A stretch of DNA of 64,000 bases, from NCBI GenBank assembly GCA_030549495.1, contig JAUIRK010001053.1, positions 374,001 to 438,000 of the forward strand, written 5' to 3'. The position numbers were made by a program, and so were the translations under genes. The notes under the pieces are model-generated. The model had not been told where the DNA came from. It saw only the letters and a program-made list of their open reading frames with translations, and ran no database searches. Every line of letters starts with the position of its first letter. Position 1 is the stretch's first letter. This stretch comes from Nectonema munidae. Taxonomy: Eukaryota; Nematomorpha; Nectonematoida; Nectonematidae. This document shows positions 1 through 9,609 of the stretch, one piece after another.

Positions 1-2085
1 AAAGTCAGACCATTTTCCTTTAGCGCATTCAAATTGATGGCTCATGTCATTTATTGAATCATTAACATTTTTCATGTCATTTCGGCAGCCGTTAATAATG
101 CTAACTAAATCCTGTTTTGTGCCATTGAAGAAGAAAAAAGTATTTACCAGTTTGGTTTTTTCCCCAATTTCAGAGAGTTCATTAAGTTTAAGTGAAATAG
201 TGTCGTACTTTTTGTTGGTAGTATCAATAAAATTCGTAAAAATTTCTTTCGGTACAAATTTCGAATTAGGTAACGGTAGGAAAAGATTCAGCTTCAAGTC
301 TTTTATCAACTGCGTGACAGCATCCAACTCACTTTGAAATTTATAGTAATCATTTTCCTTTTTACTAATGTTCTCAGTTTCTCGATTTTTTAAAGCTGCA
401 AATTTTGTTTTTGCTTCAATGATATCATTTTTACATGATGTAACTTCTAGAAGAAGGAAAGATCTGAAATTATCATTTATTTTAATCAATTTGCTAGAGA
501 TGTCTTCAATCGTTTTCAAAAATTGTTCTGCTTTTTCGATATCTCTGCAAACCTTTACTTTATTGCTCAGAAAATCTTCGTTTTCATCAGCCAAGGATAA
601 AGACAGATTTTGAATTCGGAAATTAATTGAGGAAAGTAAACTTTTCAAATTGTAAGCATTTTGTTTAAAATCCTTGTAGATTTTTGAAGAAAAGGAGAAT
701 TTCTCTTTGAGTTTATTGACTTCATACAAAATCTCCTCTAAGTCAACACAGACCAGGCACAGTCCATCTTTTTTATGCTTAAGGAAAGTGTGAACAAAGT
801 CCATTTCAGTTTTTTTAATAAACTCATCCAACATATTCTTATACCAATCAATAAGGGCGTTGCATTCCTGCCACTCATCTTTGACTTGGGATATCCAAGC
901 AAATTCTTTATTCAAATTAGTCAACGATAAAACATTTTCCTTTTCCACGATCTCACGCTTCTTAGAAATGACCCATTCTTTAATGTTTTTCATTTTTTCT
1001 TCAAAATCACCAAAAACTTTTAACATTTCTTCGGTCAAATTTTTCAAATGAGACATGAAGGAGTTCAATTCTTCACACTGGGAATTTAGAGTTAAAAGTC
1101 TGTCGTCAAAATAATTGGAGAGAGTATAGCGGTTAGTAGATGAATCTTTGGACGTGTTTAGGCTACAATTGGAGACGTATTTATTGAAGCTATCTTCTTT
1201 TTCAGATATAAGAGTTTCCAAATTCTCTTTACAACTTAAAACAATGAAGTAATTTTTAAGGCATTTATCCGAAATTTCATCAATCTGAACAAAATCGACA
1301 ATATGCTGTTTAACAAACATTAGAGATATTTGAATGTTCAGCAGAGAGCTAGCAACTTTTTTGAGCAGTTTCGCAGTATTTGGGGGGAAAATAAAAGCAT
1401 CAAAAGACGCTAATACATGCGTAAATCTTTTCGAAAGTACTTCAACCTGCTGCTTAATTTCTTCATCATCTCCATCACTCGATACATCGTTACTAAGGTG
1501 TATGGAATCCAATTGTTTGACATCTTCGTGAATACTGGCCATTGAGGCAAGCTTTTCTTTAAAGTCTGCTATCATTTCTAATCTCTCCATTTCAAAAGTG
1601 TCCTCAAAACTAGTTTCGTTATCAGCATTACTTTGTAAAAGTATATCCTCATGCACCAACCATTCTTGCAGCTTTAAGATTTTATTTTCCAGTCTTGTTT
1701 TGAAGAGAATTCTTTCCTTTTTACTGGATATGTCACAATGTATGTCAGAGAATCGATGCCCATTTGAATATTCGCTATTGATCCTTCCTTTTGAATTTGG
1801 AATACTACTGTTTTTGAAATAGGAATGCACAAATCGCGATTCTAAGTCTTTTGCCTTGAAGGAAAGCTCTACAAGATCATTTATATTGGTCGAATACTCT
1901 TTTTCGTCATTTTCTCGGTATTTTTCATTAATATTACTCAGCTCAGTTAAGCTTTCATAAATTTTTTCAACTTCATTATAAAATTCATTAACATTTTTTT
2001 CCGTATCGACAAAATATATTGGATTTGTTTGGAGTGAAGATATCTTTGTCACGATGGATAGCTTTTTTTCACTGTAACTTTTCAT
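1..2085 (-). CDS. N-terminal part of a large coiled-coil, spectrin-like protein (runs off the window)
   Basis: The minus strand is open for 695 codons from the ATG at 2085-2083 to base 1, with no stop, so the 3' end lies outside the window. An in-frame TAA lies 21-23 nt upstream of the ATG and the start context is AAAATGA, so this start is credible. The product is acidic and helical, rich in Glu, Lys, Asn and Leu, with no signal peptide or membrane segment. Spaced Trp residues in helical contexts (LQEWLVHEDI near residue 142, IKEWVISKKREI near 371, FAWISQVKDEW near 397-405) resemble helix A/C positions of spectrin repeats. This suggests a cytoskeletal linker of the spectrin, dystrophin or nesprin type. 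The reading frame is certain. The family is inference, and a generic coiled-coil protein is the alternative. Confidence 0.7.
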   Translation of the reverse strand, partial: MKSYSEKKLSIVTKISSLQTNPIYFVDTEKNVNEFYNEVEKIYESLTELSNINEKYRENDEKEYSTNINDLVELSFKAKDLESRFVHSYFKNSSIPNSKGRINSEYSNGHRFSDIHCDISSKKERILFKTRLENKILKLQEWLVHEDILLQSNADNETSFEDTFEMERLEMIADFKEKLASMASIHEDVKQLDSIHLSNDVSSDGDDEEIKQQVEVLSKRFTHVLASFDAFIFPPNTAKLLKKVASSLLNIQISLMFVKQHIVDFVQIDEISDKCLKNYFIVLSCKENLETLISEKEDSFNKYVSNCSLNTSKDSSTNRYTLSNYFDDRLLTLNSQCEELNSFMSHLKNLTEEMLKVFGDFEEKMKNIKEWVISKKREIVEKENVLSLTNLNKEFAWISQVKDEWQECNALIDWYKNMLDEFIKKTEMDFVHTFLKHKKDGLCLVCVDLEEILYEVNKLKEKFSFSSKIYKDFKQNAYNLKSLLSSINFRIQNLSLSLADENEDFLSNKVKVCRDIEKAEQFLKTIEDISSKLIKINDNFRSFLLLEVTSCKNDIIEAKTKFAALKNRETENISKKENDYYKFQSELDAVTQLIKDLKLNLFLPLPNSKFVPKEIFTNFIDTTNKKYDTISLKLNELSEIGEKTKLVNTFFFFNGTKQDLVSIINGCRNDMKNVNDSINDMSHQFECAKGKWSDF

Positions 2086-2345
2086 TTTAGTATTGAACTC
2101 TCCAAATTAAGATCGTTCGAATAAAAGTGATATTAAGTTTCGTCTAAAATAGGAAAGTAAAATTTTATAGATATTATGAGCTTATCAAAGGCATTTAAAA
2201 TAAATATAAGTTAGCGCCTTTTAATTTTGAAAAAAATATTTTACATCGAATTCTATTTGTAAATACGGCCATCCTAAAATTTGAGGAGAAAGAAATGATC
2301 TTTCTCTAATCCCCTACGCCTAGGATTTATCCCCCCCCCCTCCTG
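2086..2345. other. 5' flank of the minus-strand coiled-coil gene
   Basis: This is AT-rich sequence upstream of the start at 2085. Read on the minus strand, a TTTCCTATTTTAG string near 2145 would serve as a splice acceptor, so an upstream non-coding exon is possible. A run of C bases sits at about 2331-2340. I see no clear promoter. Confidence 0.3.
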
Positions 2346-3130
2346 GAAATTCCTTGAAATATAATAATGATTCTTGCGTATACTTTTTATATATAACATA
2401 CTTTTTCGTAAACACATTTTCTGAAAGCAAGTTTTTTACATTTTTCACTTGTTTTGTTTCTGTAATTTTTAGTCTAGCAAGGTTTTCTTTTGCTGCAATT
2501 TTAAGATATGCCATTAGATATCTCGTCATGAGCGCTCTTGTGAAAATTTTTGGAATAGTTTCGAATCAGCTCTTCAGCAACAAAACATCAAAGAAAACTG
2601 TTACGGGCCAATGCCGAGCTCATGTAATCGATAACATCACCTCCATACTTTAAATTGTGTCGGGTTTTTTTATTACCATAATTTGTATGCAAGGAGCTTA
2701 GTACAATAAACATTTTTATCTGTTTTCCCTTTGTAGGCTGTCAAAGACATACTTCCATCACATTGAAAAACTTTAGAAGAAAACTTTGCTAAATTTTTGT
2801 CTTTTTCCTAAAATTCATGGAATTTCTTTTTTATTGAGTTTGATGCTACACCAACCAGACTAGTTCTTTTCTTTATAAAGCTCTCTCATACCATTTTAGA
2901 CGTGAAAAAATTGTCACAAGTTACATTATACACCTTTATCATAAGGTGAGTTTTTTCCAAAAGCATATTCACAACATGATGTTTAAGCTATAAAATATTC
3001 CCTATCTTTACTTTTTCCTAAATAAGGAAAATCTACACACAAATACTTAGAACTAACATCTACAAGCCAAATTAGTCGGGTTTACTTGCCAAGTATTAAG
3101 TTAAAGGGCATCTTGCTTAAGTAGGAAAAA
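2320..3130 (-). pseudogene. Decayed piggyBac-family transposase
   Basis: Minus-strand reading gives a broken series of piggyBac signatures in the right order: DFPYLGKSKDRE near 3000-3040, VTCDNFFTSKMV near 2880-2920, RTSLVGVASNSIKK near 2830-2870, a Gly-Asp-Val-Ile-Asp-Tyr-Met segment near 2600-2650, and an alanine-rich tail in the frame ending at 2320. These match the DDE core (the 'DNFFTS' aspartate block) and the 'GVD..D.M' block of piggyBac transposases. Several stops and frame changes interrupt it, for example a TGA right after SKMV, so it cannot make an active enzyme. Terminal repeats were not found. Confidence 0.7.
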
Positions 3131-3920
3131 GCTACTTAGTCAATAGTTAGATAGCAATCAGCATTCAGCAATTATTATTATCAATAAACATATCCCGTAT
3201 ACGAGAAAAAAGACAAAACGTATCGCCATATAATCTTTCTTTTCTCTCACTTTTATCTACATCAAGCATTTTAATACTTTGCATTTGATACCAATCATTA
3301 TAAATTAGATTTAGACGTCATCTAGGTTTAAAGTATCTTACCACAAAATGATCACATTCTGTTCATGTCAATATGGCGCAATTTCTTTTCCTTGCAAAAA
3401 CTGAAGATTAATCAATGATATAAAAGCTAACATTTTATACATTCTTAAGTCTAACAAGAGGGAGGAGAAGGTAATGGTAAAAGTCAGTGATTTGAAATTG
3501 ATCCAGCAAAACCATTTTCGTCAAATAATGTAAGTGTTTACAATAGGGAGGTTAGATTTGCTTTTGTTCTCATTTTTTAGTCTAAGGAATAGAAATAAGG
3601 TTTTTTTTATAAAGGTAAGTGGTAATTTTGTGAATCAGGTATATCATTTACTTACAAAAATGGCTTATTAATTTAGCTGCTAATTTATCATTGAATTGTG
3701 CTATGTTTATTAGATAGTGCGAAGCCTTTTTAAAAAAGCAGTCTTTTTTTAGCAAATATCAAGATCTCGAAAATTTTGTAAACCTAAATCTTTTAAAATA
3801 TGCAGTTCTCTATGCCAATAAAAGTCAGGACGCTTCTCTCAGTTTCCATTGCCCAATATAAAAGTATGAGAAAATGGACATTTGGCTAGTCGCTATCATA
3901 TGTAGGCTTATAATAAAACA
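3131..3920. other. AT-rich stretch with no recognisable gene
   Basis: I found no convincing coding frame or RNA gene. It may include the upstream remainder of the piggyBac fossil. Confidence 0.3.
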
Positions 3921-3923
3921 ATT

Positions 3924-4530
3924 ACCGTATGCACTCGCCTTTTATTCGCACTTTTTTCACCGGAATTTTATTGACTAAAATCGGGTGTGCGGGTTATCTT
4001 CGTAAACAGAATTTAACCCAAGAAAAAAGTTTAAATAGAAAAGTGTGTGAACGAAAATAGGCAGCAAAACGCAAATAACATGCCACCATCACATAGATCA
4101 ATATTCTTTGAAAACGATTTCTTCATTTTATTCATTCTATTTATCTTATATAAATATTATATTAAACTTTATTTATATATCAATTTTGAATGAAGACGCA
4201 AAATAATGAGAGATTAGACAAAATCCAACTAATCTATCATTATTTTGCGCCTCTATTTTACATTAGGGGACGAGCAAAATAGAGATGAATGGAGACGCAA
4301 AATGATGAGAGATTAGTTTAATTTTGTCTAAAATACCATAGTGGTAAAAACCGGTTAAACCTCAGCGCGCTGGGAACATTAGCCGTAAAACTGATTATTT
4401 TTATTTTTATAATTATATATCAATTTTATTTAGCTCTATTTTTTCTACGCTACGGTGCGGATTATTCACACATGTTAGGTGTGTTCCTGGAAATAATAGC
4501 TTATAATTGGGATGCAGATTATCCACGTTA
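3924..4530 (+). repeat. Dispersed unclassified repeat, copy A
   Basis: This stretch aligns in inverse orientation with about 14,930-15,375. Shared landmarks are ACTCGCCTTTTATTCGC near 3934, AAATAGAAAAGTGTGTGAAC near 4034 and AATAATAGCTTATAATTGGG near 4491. Inside it, a 24-bp arm (4194-4217) is repeated inverted at 4229-4252 and again directly at 4291-4316, with the core ACGCAAAATRATGA. No coding capacity is visible. It is probably a non-autonomous DNA transposon, but the ends are not defined. Confidence 0.55.
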
Positions 4531-5288
4531 GTCGATTAATTAAAGGTAGAATCAATTTTTTATAAATTAATTAAAAAAATTGAAGTAACCAGCGCATTTT
4601 TCTAGCTCAGCCTGTGCCACACTAATCCTCAAAGGGTTAAATAACATGAATTATATTCATCTTTCTGTATAAGATTCTCCTCATTTCATAGAAAATAAAA
4701 AACACATTATCGCATTGAATAAAGACTATTCTCTTACCTGGTGTCTTTTCGAAAAGGAACGCTCTATTTAAGTTATGGGCCGCACGATCAAAAAAATTAA
4801 AAAATGAAATAATGAATTCATTTTTTGATAATATGCTTATACTAACAATATAAAGCAAATAAAATGAAAATATTGATTTTAATTTGTTAAAATAGGCCTT
4901 CTACAGGTATTAAGAAAGCAAATTTATGAAGAAAAAAAAATTACTCCTTGGCATGAGAAAAGATATTGAATAGAATAATAAAATCTTAGCATGTTAACAA
5001 AAGAAGAAGGCAAGTAGATAAAGGAAGCACAAAGAGTAGAGTTGTTATAAACCACACTGGTCACTTTAATCTTATTAGACCAAGCCTGTGTAGGTAAGCA
5101 TGTTTTAGTGCCCCATACCGTACACATATATGGTTGATTTTATATAAATCCTAGTTTAAATTCACTGCTATACATAAGCCCTATCATAACGTGTGTACTA
5201 ACTATTGAAGTAGTATATTGTAAAAACTAAGCATTTGATGCAACCGGTTTTCCACCTTCCCCAAATACTTTTCCCAATCAAGATAGGT
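4531..5288. other. AT-rich intergenic stretch
   Basis: I see no coding or RNA feature. A GGGTTAA string near 4635 resembles a TTAA-type element end, but no partner end was found. Confidence 0.25.
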
Positions 5289-5832
5289 TTCCCAATCAAG
5301 GTTCTCTCTAAGCTGCGCAGGGGTGCAATTGCGCAGCAACTAATCACGAAAAAATTTTTTTTGGTAATGTTGCACTATCCGTGAATTGATGAAAAGCCAT
5401 TTTAATTGGAAAAAAGTTCATCAAAGAAATTGATATACTTAGAGATAGACTTAATGAAAAACACTTAAATGATTTAATGAGAATCAAAAAGTTTTTAATT
5501 GGTGAAGAACAAATCAACTTGGATGAAGTTTACAAGGAATGGAAAAAACAAAAGATAGACGTGAAAAGGTTTGTGAATGATATTCCTGATGTTATTAATT
5601 CTTAAATTTAATTTCTGTTTTTTTGCAATACTTTTTAGATTTCATTGTCAATAATTTCACTATTAATTGTTAAATAATAAACTTTATAAAATAATTTTTT
5701 TCCTGATAAGATATAACTAAATATTAAATATTTCATTAAAAAATTACGCAGTTGTTTTTGGTTTAAATATTTTTGCCCAGATGATTTTATTTTTGCGCAA
5801 ACAAAAAAATTAGTGGGAACATTGTTCCCAAC
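5289..5832 (+). mobile_element. hAT-family DNA transposon remnant with 8-bp target duplication
   Basis: The element spans 5297-5824. Its left end CAAGGTTCTCTCTAA and the complement of its right end CAATGTTCCCACTAA agree at 12 of 15 positions. The flanking octamers TTCCCAAT (5289-5296) and TTCCCAAC (5825-5832) agree at 7 of 8, the target-site length known for hAT elements. Inside, about 60 stop-free codons (5418-5605, ending in TAA) read as a charged helical tail, including EKHLNDLMRIKKFL and KKQKIDVKRFVNDI. This resembles the C-terminal part of a hAT transposase, so it is probably a deletion derivative. Confidence 0.6.
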
Positions 5833-7408
5833 CCGTCGCCACGAGGCGAAAATGCGCCATAAACAATTTTAGGTGGCCCATAGAAAATTATCATTTTTAG
5901 TGATCCACAAGTCAAAGATGTGGCCAGCTTAAAAACTACTTTAGTCTCGAGAAATTTTGCGACAAAAACTCTCCCTACACTGATAGTACAAAGCTTGTAG
6001 TTAAATTATTTACGTCCAAATAACTAAAATTCGCTTTCATGGGTTCATATCGTTAAAATATTAATCTCCGCTATGAATATATAACAATATACCTGATAAC
6101 TTTAAAATAGGGAATTACTAAAGACATAAAATTTTCCAAATTTTGATTTTGAGTGTCCATAATTTAGTAAATACCAAAAGTTTACGAATTGAATAATAGA
6201 ATTATTGAATAATTTAAAAGTTCTATGGTTTGATATATTCGGAACTGTAAAGTGTAATTTATCACAATACCTTTGAAACATTTATGAAGGCATAGCTAGT
6301 CACAACTTTTTTCTTTTACGGACCCTTTTCGAAATGGGAAATTTTTGTGGGCCCCTTATTTATTGTTAGTACCAAATTTTTAGATGGTTTAATTAATTAA
6401 ATTTTATAAAATCAAAATTTATTATGCAAAAAAGTTAACATTTTTATTTAAAAAAAAATTGTTATTTAGTGTGAGTGTTGAACTTAATGTTCTGAATCTA
6501 AACTTGATATGTAATATTGCAATGAAGTAAATCTGCTTAAATCGCCTCCATCAATAACATTAAATCGATATCGCCTTTTTGAATGCAGATAAATAAGATG
6601 AGGAGTGAACGCTTTAGAACGAATACTTAAAATTATTACTTTTAGTAGCAAACCTGATTCAACGAGATAAGAGGATGGGAATGCAGCAGTCATATATAAC
6701 TTAGCTTTCGCCATAATATATCTTTTTTTCTTTCCATTCCGGACATAAAATTACTTTTTATTGATAAGAATCCTATGCAAAAAATTTGATGGAAGACAAA
6801 TTAAAAATGTTCTTATTAGTCATCCCTTTAAAAATTTAATTTTAGGAAGCGATGTTTAATCACTAGTTAAAATTCTACGTTGATTGTGTCAAAACTATTA
6901 TAGGAATCAGTTTATTACTCGGTGATTAGCGATAACAGAACGCAAAATACAGTCAAACCTATTTTAACAATCACCTGTCTATAACGGCCACTCTTTTTCA
7001 GTATTCCCCCAAGTAGTGCTAATTGAGTTTGTTTGACGCTGATCAAGCGCCGACCTGTCCACAAAGACCAATTTTGATAGTTCCCTTGAATGAAAAATGA
7101 GACTCAGACTTCGAATCCTAAATATCATTAGATGGCGACTCAGACTCCTATCCCTTTAAAGTCTCGAACCCCTGAGTCAGAATCTGAAATCCTCGTCTCA
7201 ATCAACACACAAACAAGGTTTCGAAAATCCAGAGCTCAAAAACGAAACAAGGAAGAACAAGCCACAATGACATTAATAAAAATAAGGTGTGCGCTCAACA
7301 AATGTCACTTCTTAAATGTAAGACAATAGAAACTGACAAAGACAACATTTCGCATTTATAAGAAGATAAGCAAAACACCGAAAAGACAAATCAGAGATTA
7401 AAATAGCG
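5833..7408. other. Intergenic stretch with GACTC/GATTC-type simple repeats
   Basis: No supported gene is present. From about 7090 to 7230 there is an irregular array of GACTCAGACTTCGAATCC-like units, a degenerate pentamer-type repeat also seen near 8545-8640. Confidence 0.35.
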
Positions 7409-7416
7409 CATCTATC

Positions 7417-7679
7417 CAGTGCTTCTAAAACTTTGACTGAAACTTTGGGGCGCACCATTGAGATTGATATGAAAAAATTGGGGATAAAATTTTAAAATAA
7501 AAAACATAAAGAAGTACATGCTACATATGTTGTCTATTATTTGGTAGTTTCTAGCACCCCTTGCTAAGAATCGCTGATCTAGTCGGCATCTAAGGGTTCA
7601 CATGACCACCTTTCATGGCACACCTGGCTATCTTCAAGGACGCGCCAGTACGCCGAGACGCACCGTTTGAGATGCACTG
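7417..7679. mobile_element. hAT-like miniature element or paired hAT ends
   Basis: The left end CAGTGCTTCTAAAACTTTG (7417) faces a right end whose complement is CAGTGCATCTCAAACGGTG (ending at 7679). Both fit the hAT terminal consensus CAGTGNTTNNCAAA. The right 70 bp matches, in reverse, the sequence starting at 20,549. The flanks share only ATCTA, so the target duplication is weak and the two ends may not belong together. Confidence 0.45.
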
Positions 7680-7689
7680 ATCTACACAC

Positions 7690-9019
7690 TCCAAACGTCT
7701 CACTATAAACTTGTCCAAGGGCTAAGGGCCCATTTTGGGCCCTTGGGAAAAGTAATTTGGGCCCCATTACTCTCCATCACATATCGAAATTTAAAAGTTT
7801 TTGAATTGAAGGAAAACAACAACAAATATCTCTGTAATATGGACTTATATGCGAATATATTTTGATTCTCTTTAATTTATTGTATCTTTTTACACTTGAA
7901 TAAATTTTTTAAGGCTTAAAGTTACTTTCAATAAAATTTTGAGACACAAGTAAAAAAAGGTTGAAGAACACTTTCTAAGAAGACCAAAAATTGACTAAGC
8001 ACAACACAGATACATTATGCTAGCGCTACCAAATTTAGATTGACAAAATACACATCAGACTGCACTATTTCCAATGAATTGCGAGACACTAGTCATTAAC
8101 TTCGAAAAATGAGACAGCTTTGGGATGATGAGTGAGTCAAGATGAAAACAATTTACACTCATGCATTTTTAAAAGAAAAATAAATCATATCCATGCAGGA
8201 TAAGTGTATTTGTACTTTATATCATGTAGTAGACAGTTCCTATTTTAGAGATTTGCCCTAAGATAAAATAGTTAAACAATTTGTTAGGAAGCTAAGTTTA
8301 ATTTTCCTTCTTTTTATCATCACGCAAGCACAGCTAGACGCATTGATGCTACAATTAAGAATTGGCGTAATTGATTCAGAAGATAAAGCTCATCCCAAGA
8401 ACTACTCAAGATGCAGACTTTCATCAACTAATTGTTACACGGCAGACGCCATGTGTGTTTACGTAATGTTCATACGTGCTCCTTTAAGAGAAGTAGCCTG
8501 AGCGTTGGATTGGAGAGTGGGCGGACAAAAATCCAACTCCGATTCCAAATCAAAAAAATCGGGGTTCGACTTCAAATAATTAAAAATTTTAAATATTCAA
8601 CGCTGATTTCTCTTATTCTGACTTTGACAAAAGAAGAAAGGCTACTTGATAAGCTTACAAAAATAGCCTATTTTTCCATTGTTTAAAATTCTTAACTATT
8701 GGCATTTTGGTCCAGGTTCTACCAGGACTTCTCCCTCATTTACGCCCCTCGATCAAACTTCTATCTCTCCACTAGCCCAAGGAATTGATATATAGAAGCT
8801 TACAATGAATAATATTGGGAGAGAAAAGATGAAAAATACGATGAATGTCAAACGTGCGATGCAATGGCGAAACAAACTTAATAATATCCGAAAAATATCT
8901 TCCTATTTTAGTAGTATTTATGAAATATAGTTTGCTGGAAATTTCACACTTTATGAAAAAGTAAACCATATATATGAGAAGTATAGCAATGAAGATTTTT
9001 TCAAATAAAAAAGCATGTT
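7690..9019. other. AT-rich intergenic stretch
   Basis: No gene is supported. A perfect palindrome AAGGGCCCA-TTT-TGGGCCCTT lies near 7724-7744. Degenerate GATTCCGACTCC-like units occur at 8540-8640. Confidence 0.3.
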
Positions 9020-9059
9020 TGACAAAGAACAAGTTAGTGTTCGGTTAGAGCCGTTTTTC

Positions 9060-9600
9060 GACCTATTTCTTTCGGGGTCCGGACAAATGCCTCCCCCCCC
9101 CCCGGACATAATCCCCCCTCCCAACTGGACAAAATCCCTTCTTTCAAAATGAGAAAGAAGACAGAACCCCCTCTCTTTTAAACACAAAAACTTGATTTTA
9201 ATATTAGAGTTAGTATTAACACAAGCCATAAATTTGATTTTAATATTAGAGTAATACAAAAACTTGATTTAAATATCAGAATTGGTGTTAACAAAACATA
9301 AAAAGGACGTGTACAGACAAAAGCCCAACCTGTCAAAATCCCTCCCTTCAGAATGAGATAGAGGACAACCCCACATCCCTTGCAAAATCATAGCATATTT
9401 GAGCATGTATATTATATAACTTTCTTTTTTAGTACATATTTAAAAAAAATCCACTTTACATCTAGCAAATGATACAATGTTAAGCAAACTTCACTTTATT
9501 GAATTTAAAGGTAAGAAAGAATCTCCTGAGGGGGGGGGGGGTTGTTCGGGGGTGCTTTTGTCAAGGGGATTTTGTCTGGGGGGTTTTTTGTTCTACCTCC
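9060..9600. repeat. Repeat block with C-run and G-run ends and internal direct repeats
   Basis: The left side carries GGACAAAATCCC-like units with a C run (9089-9125). The right side (9525-9595) carries the inverted form with G runs and TTTTGTCTGGGG. Within it, a unit of about 54 bp at 9121-9175 recurs at 9327-9380 (ACAAAATCCCTTC/TCAAAATCCCTCC followed by AATGAGA). A unit of about 45 bp containing CTTGATTTTAATATTAGAGT occurs three times at 9190-9290. A related string is present near 20,065-20,140. The class is unknown. Confidence 0.45.
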
Positions 9601-9609
9601 ATTTCTTCA

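Noticed and set aside
44-1822. Several plus-strand open frames of 60-100 codons
   Set aside because: They are antisense shadows of the continuous 695-codon minus-strand frame.
4193-4316. A CRISPR-like repeat array
   Set aside because: There are only three units, one inverted, with unequal spacers in a eukaryotic repeat; it is a hairpin within a transposon-like sequence.
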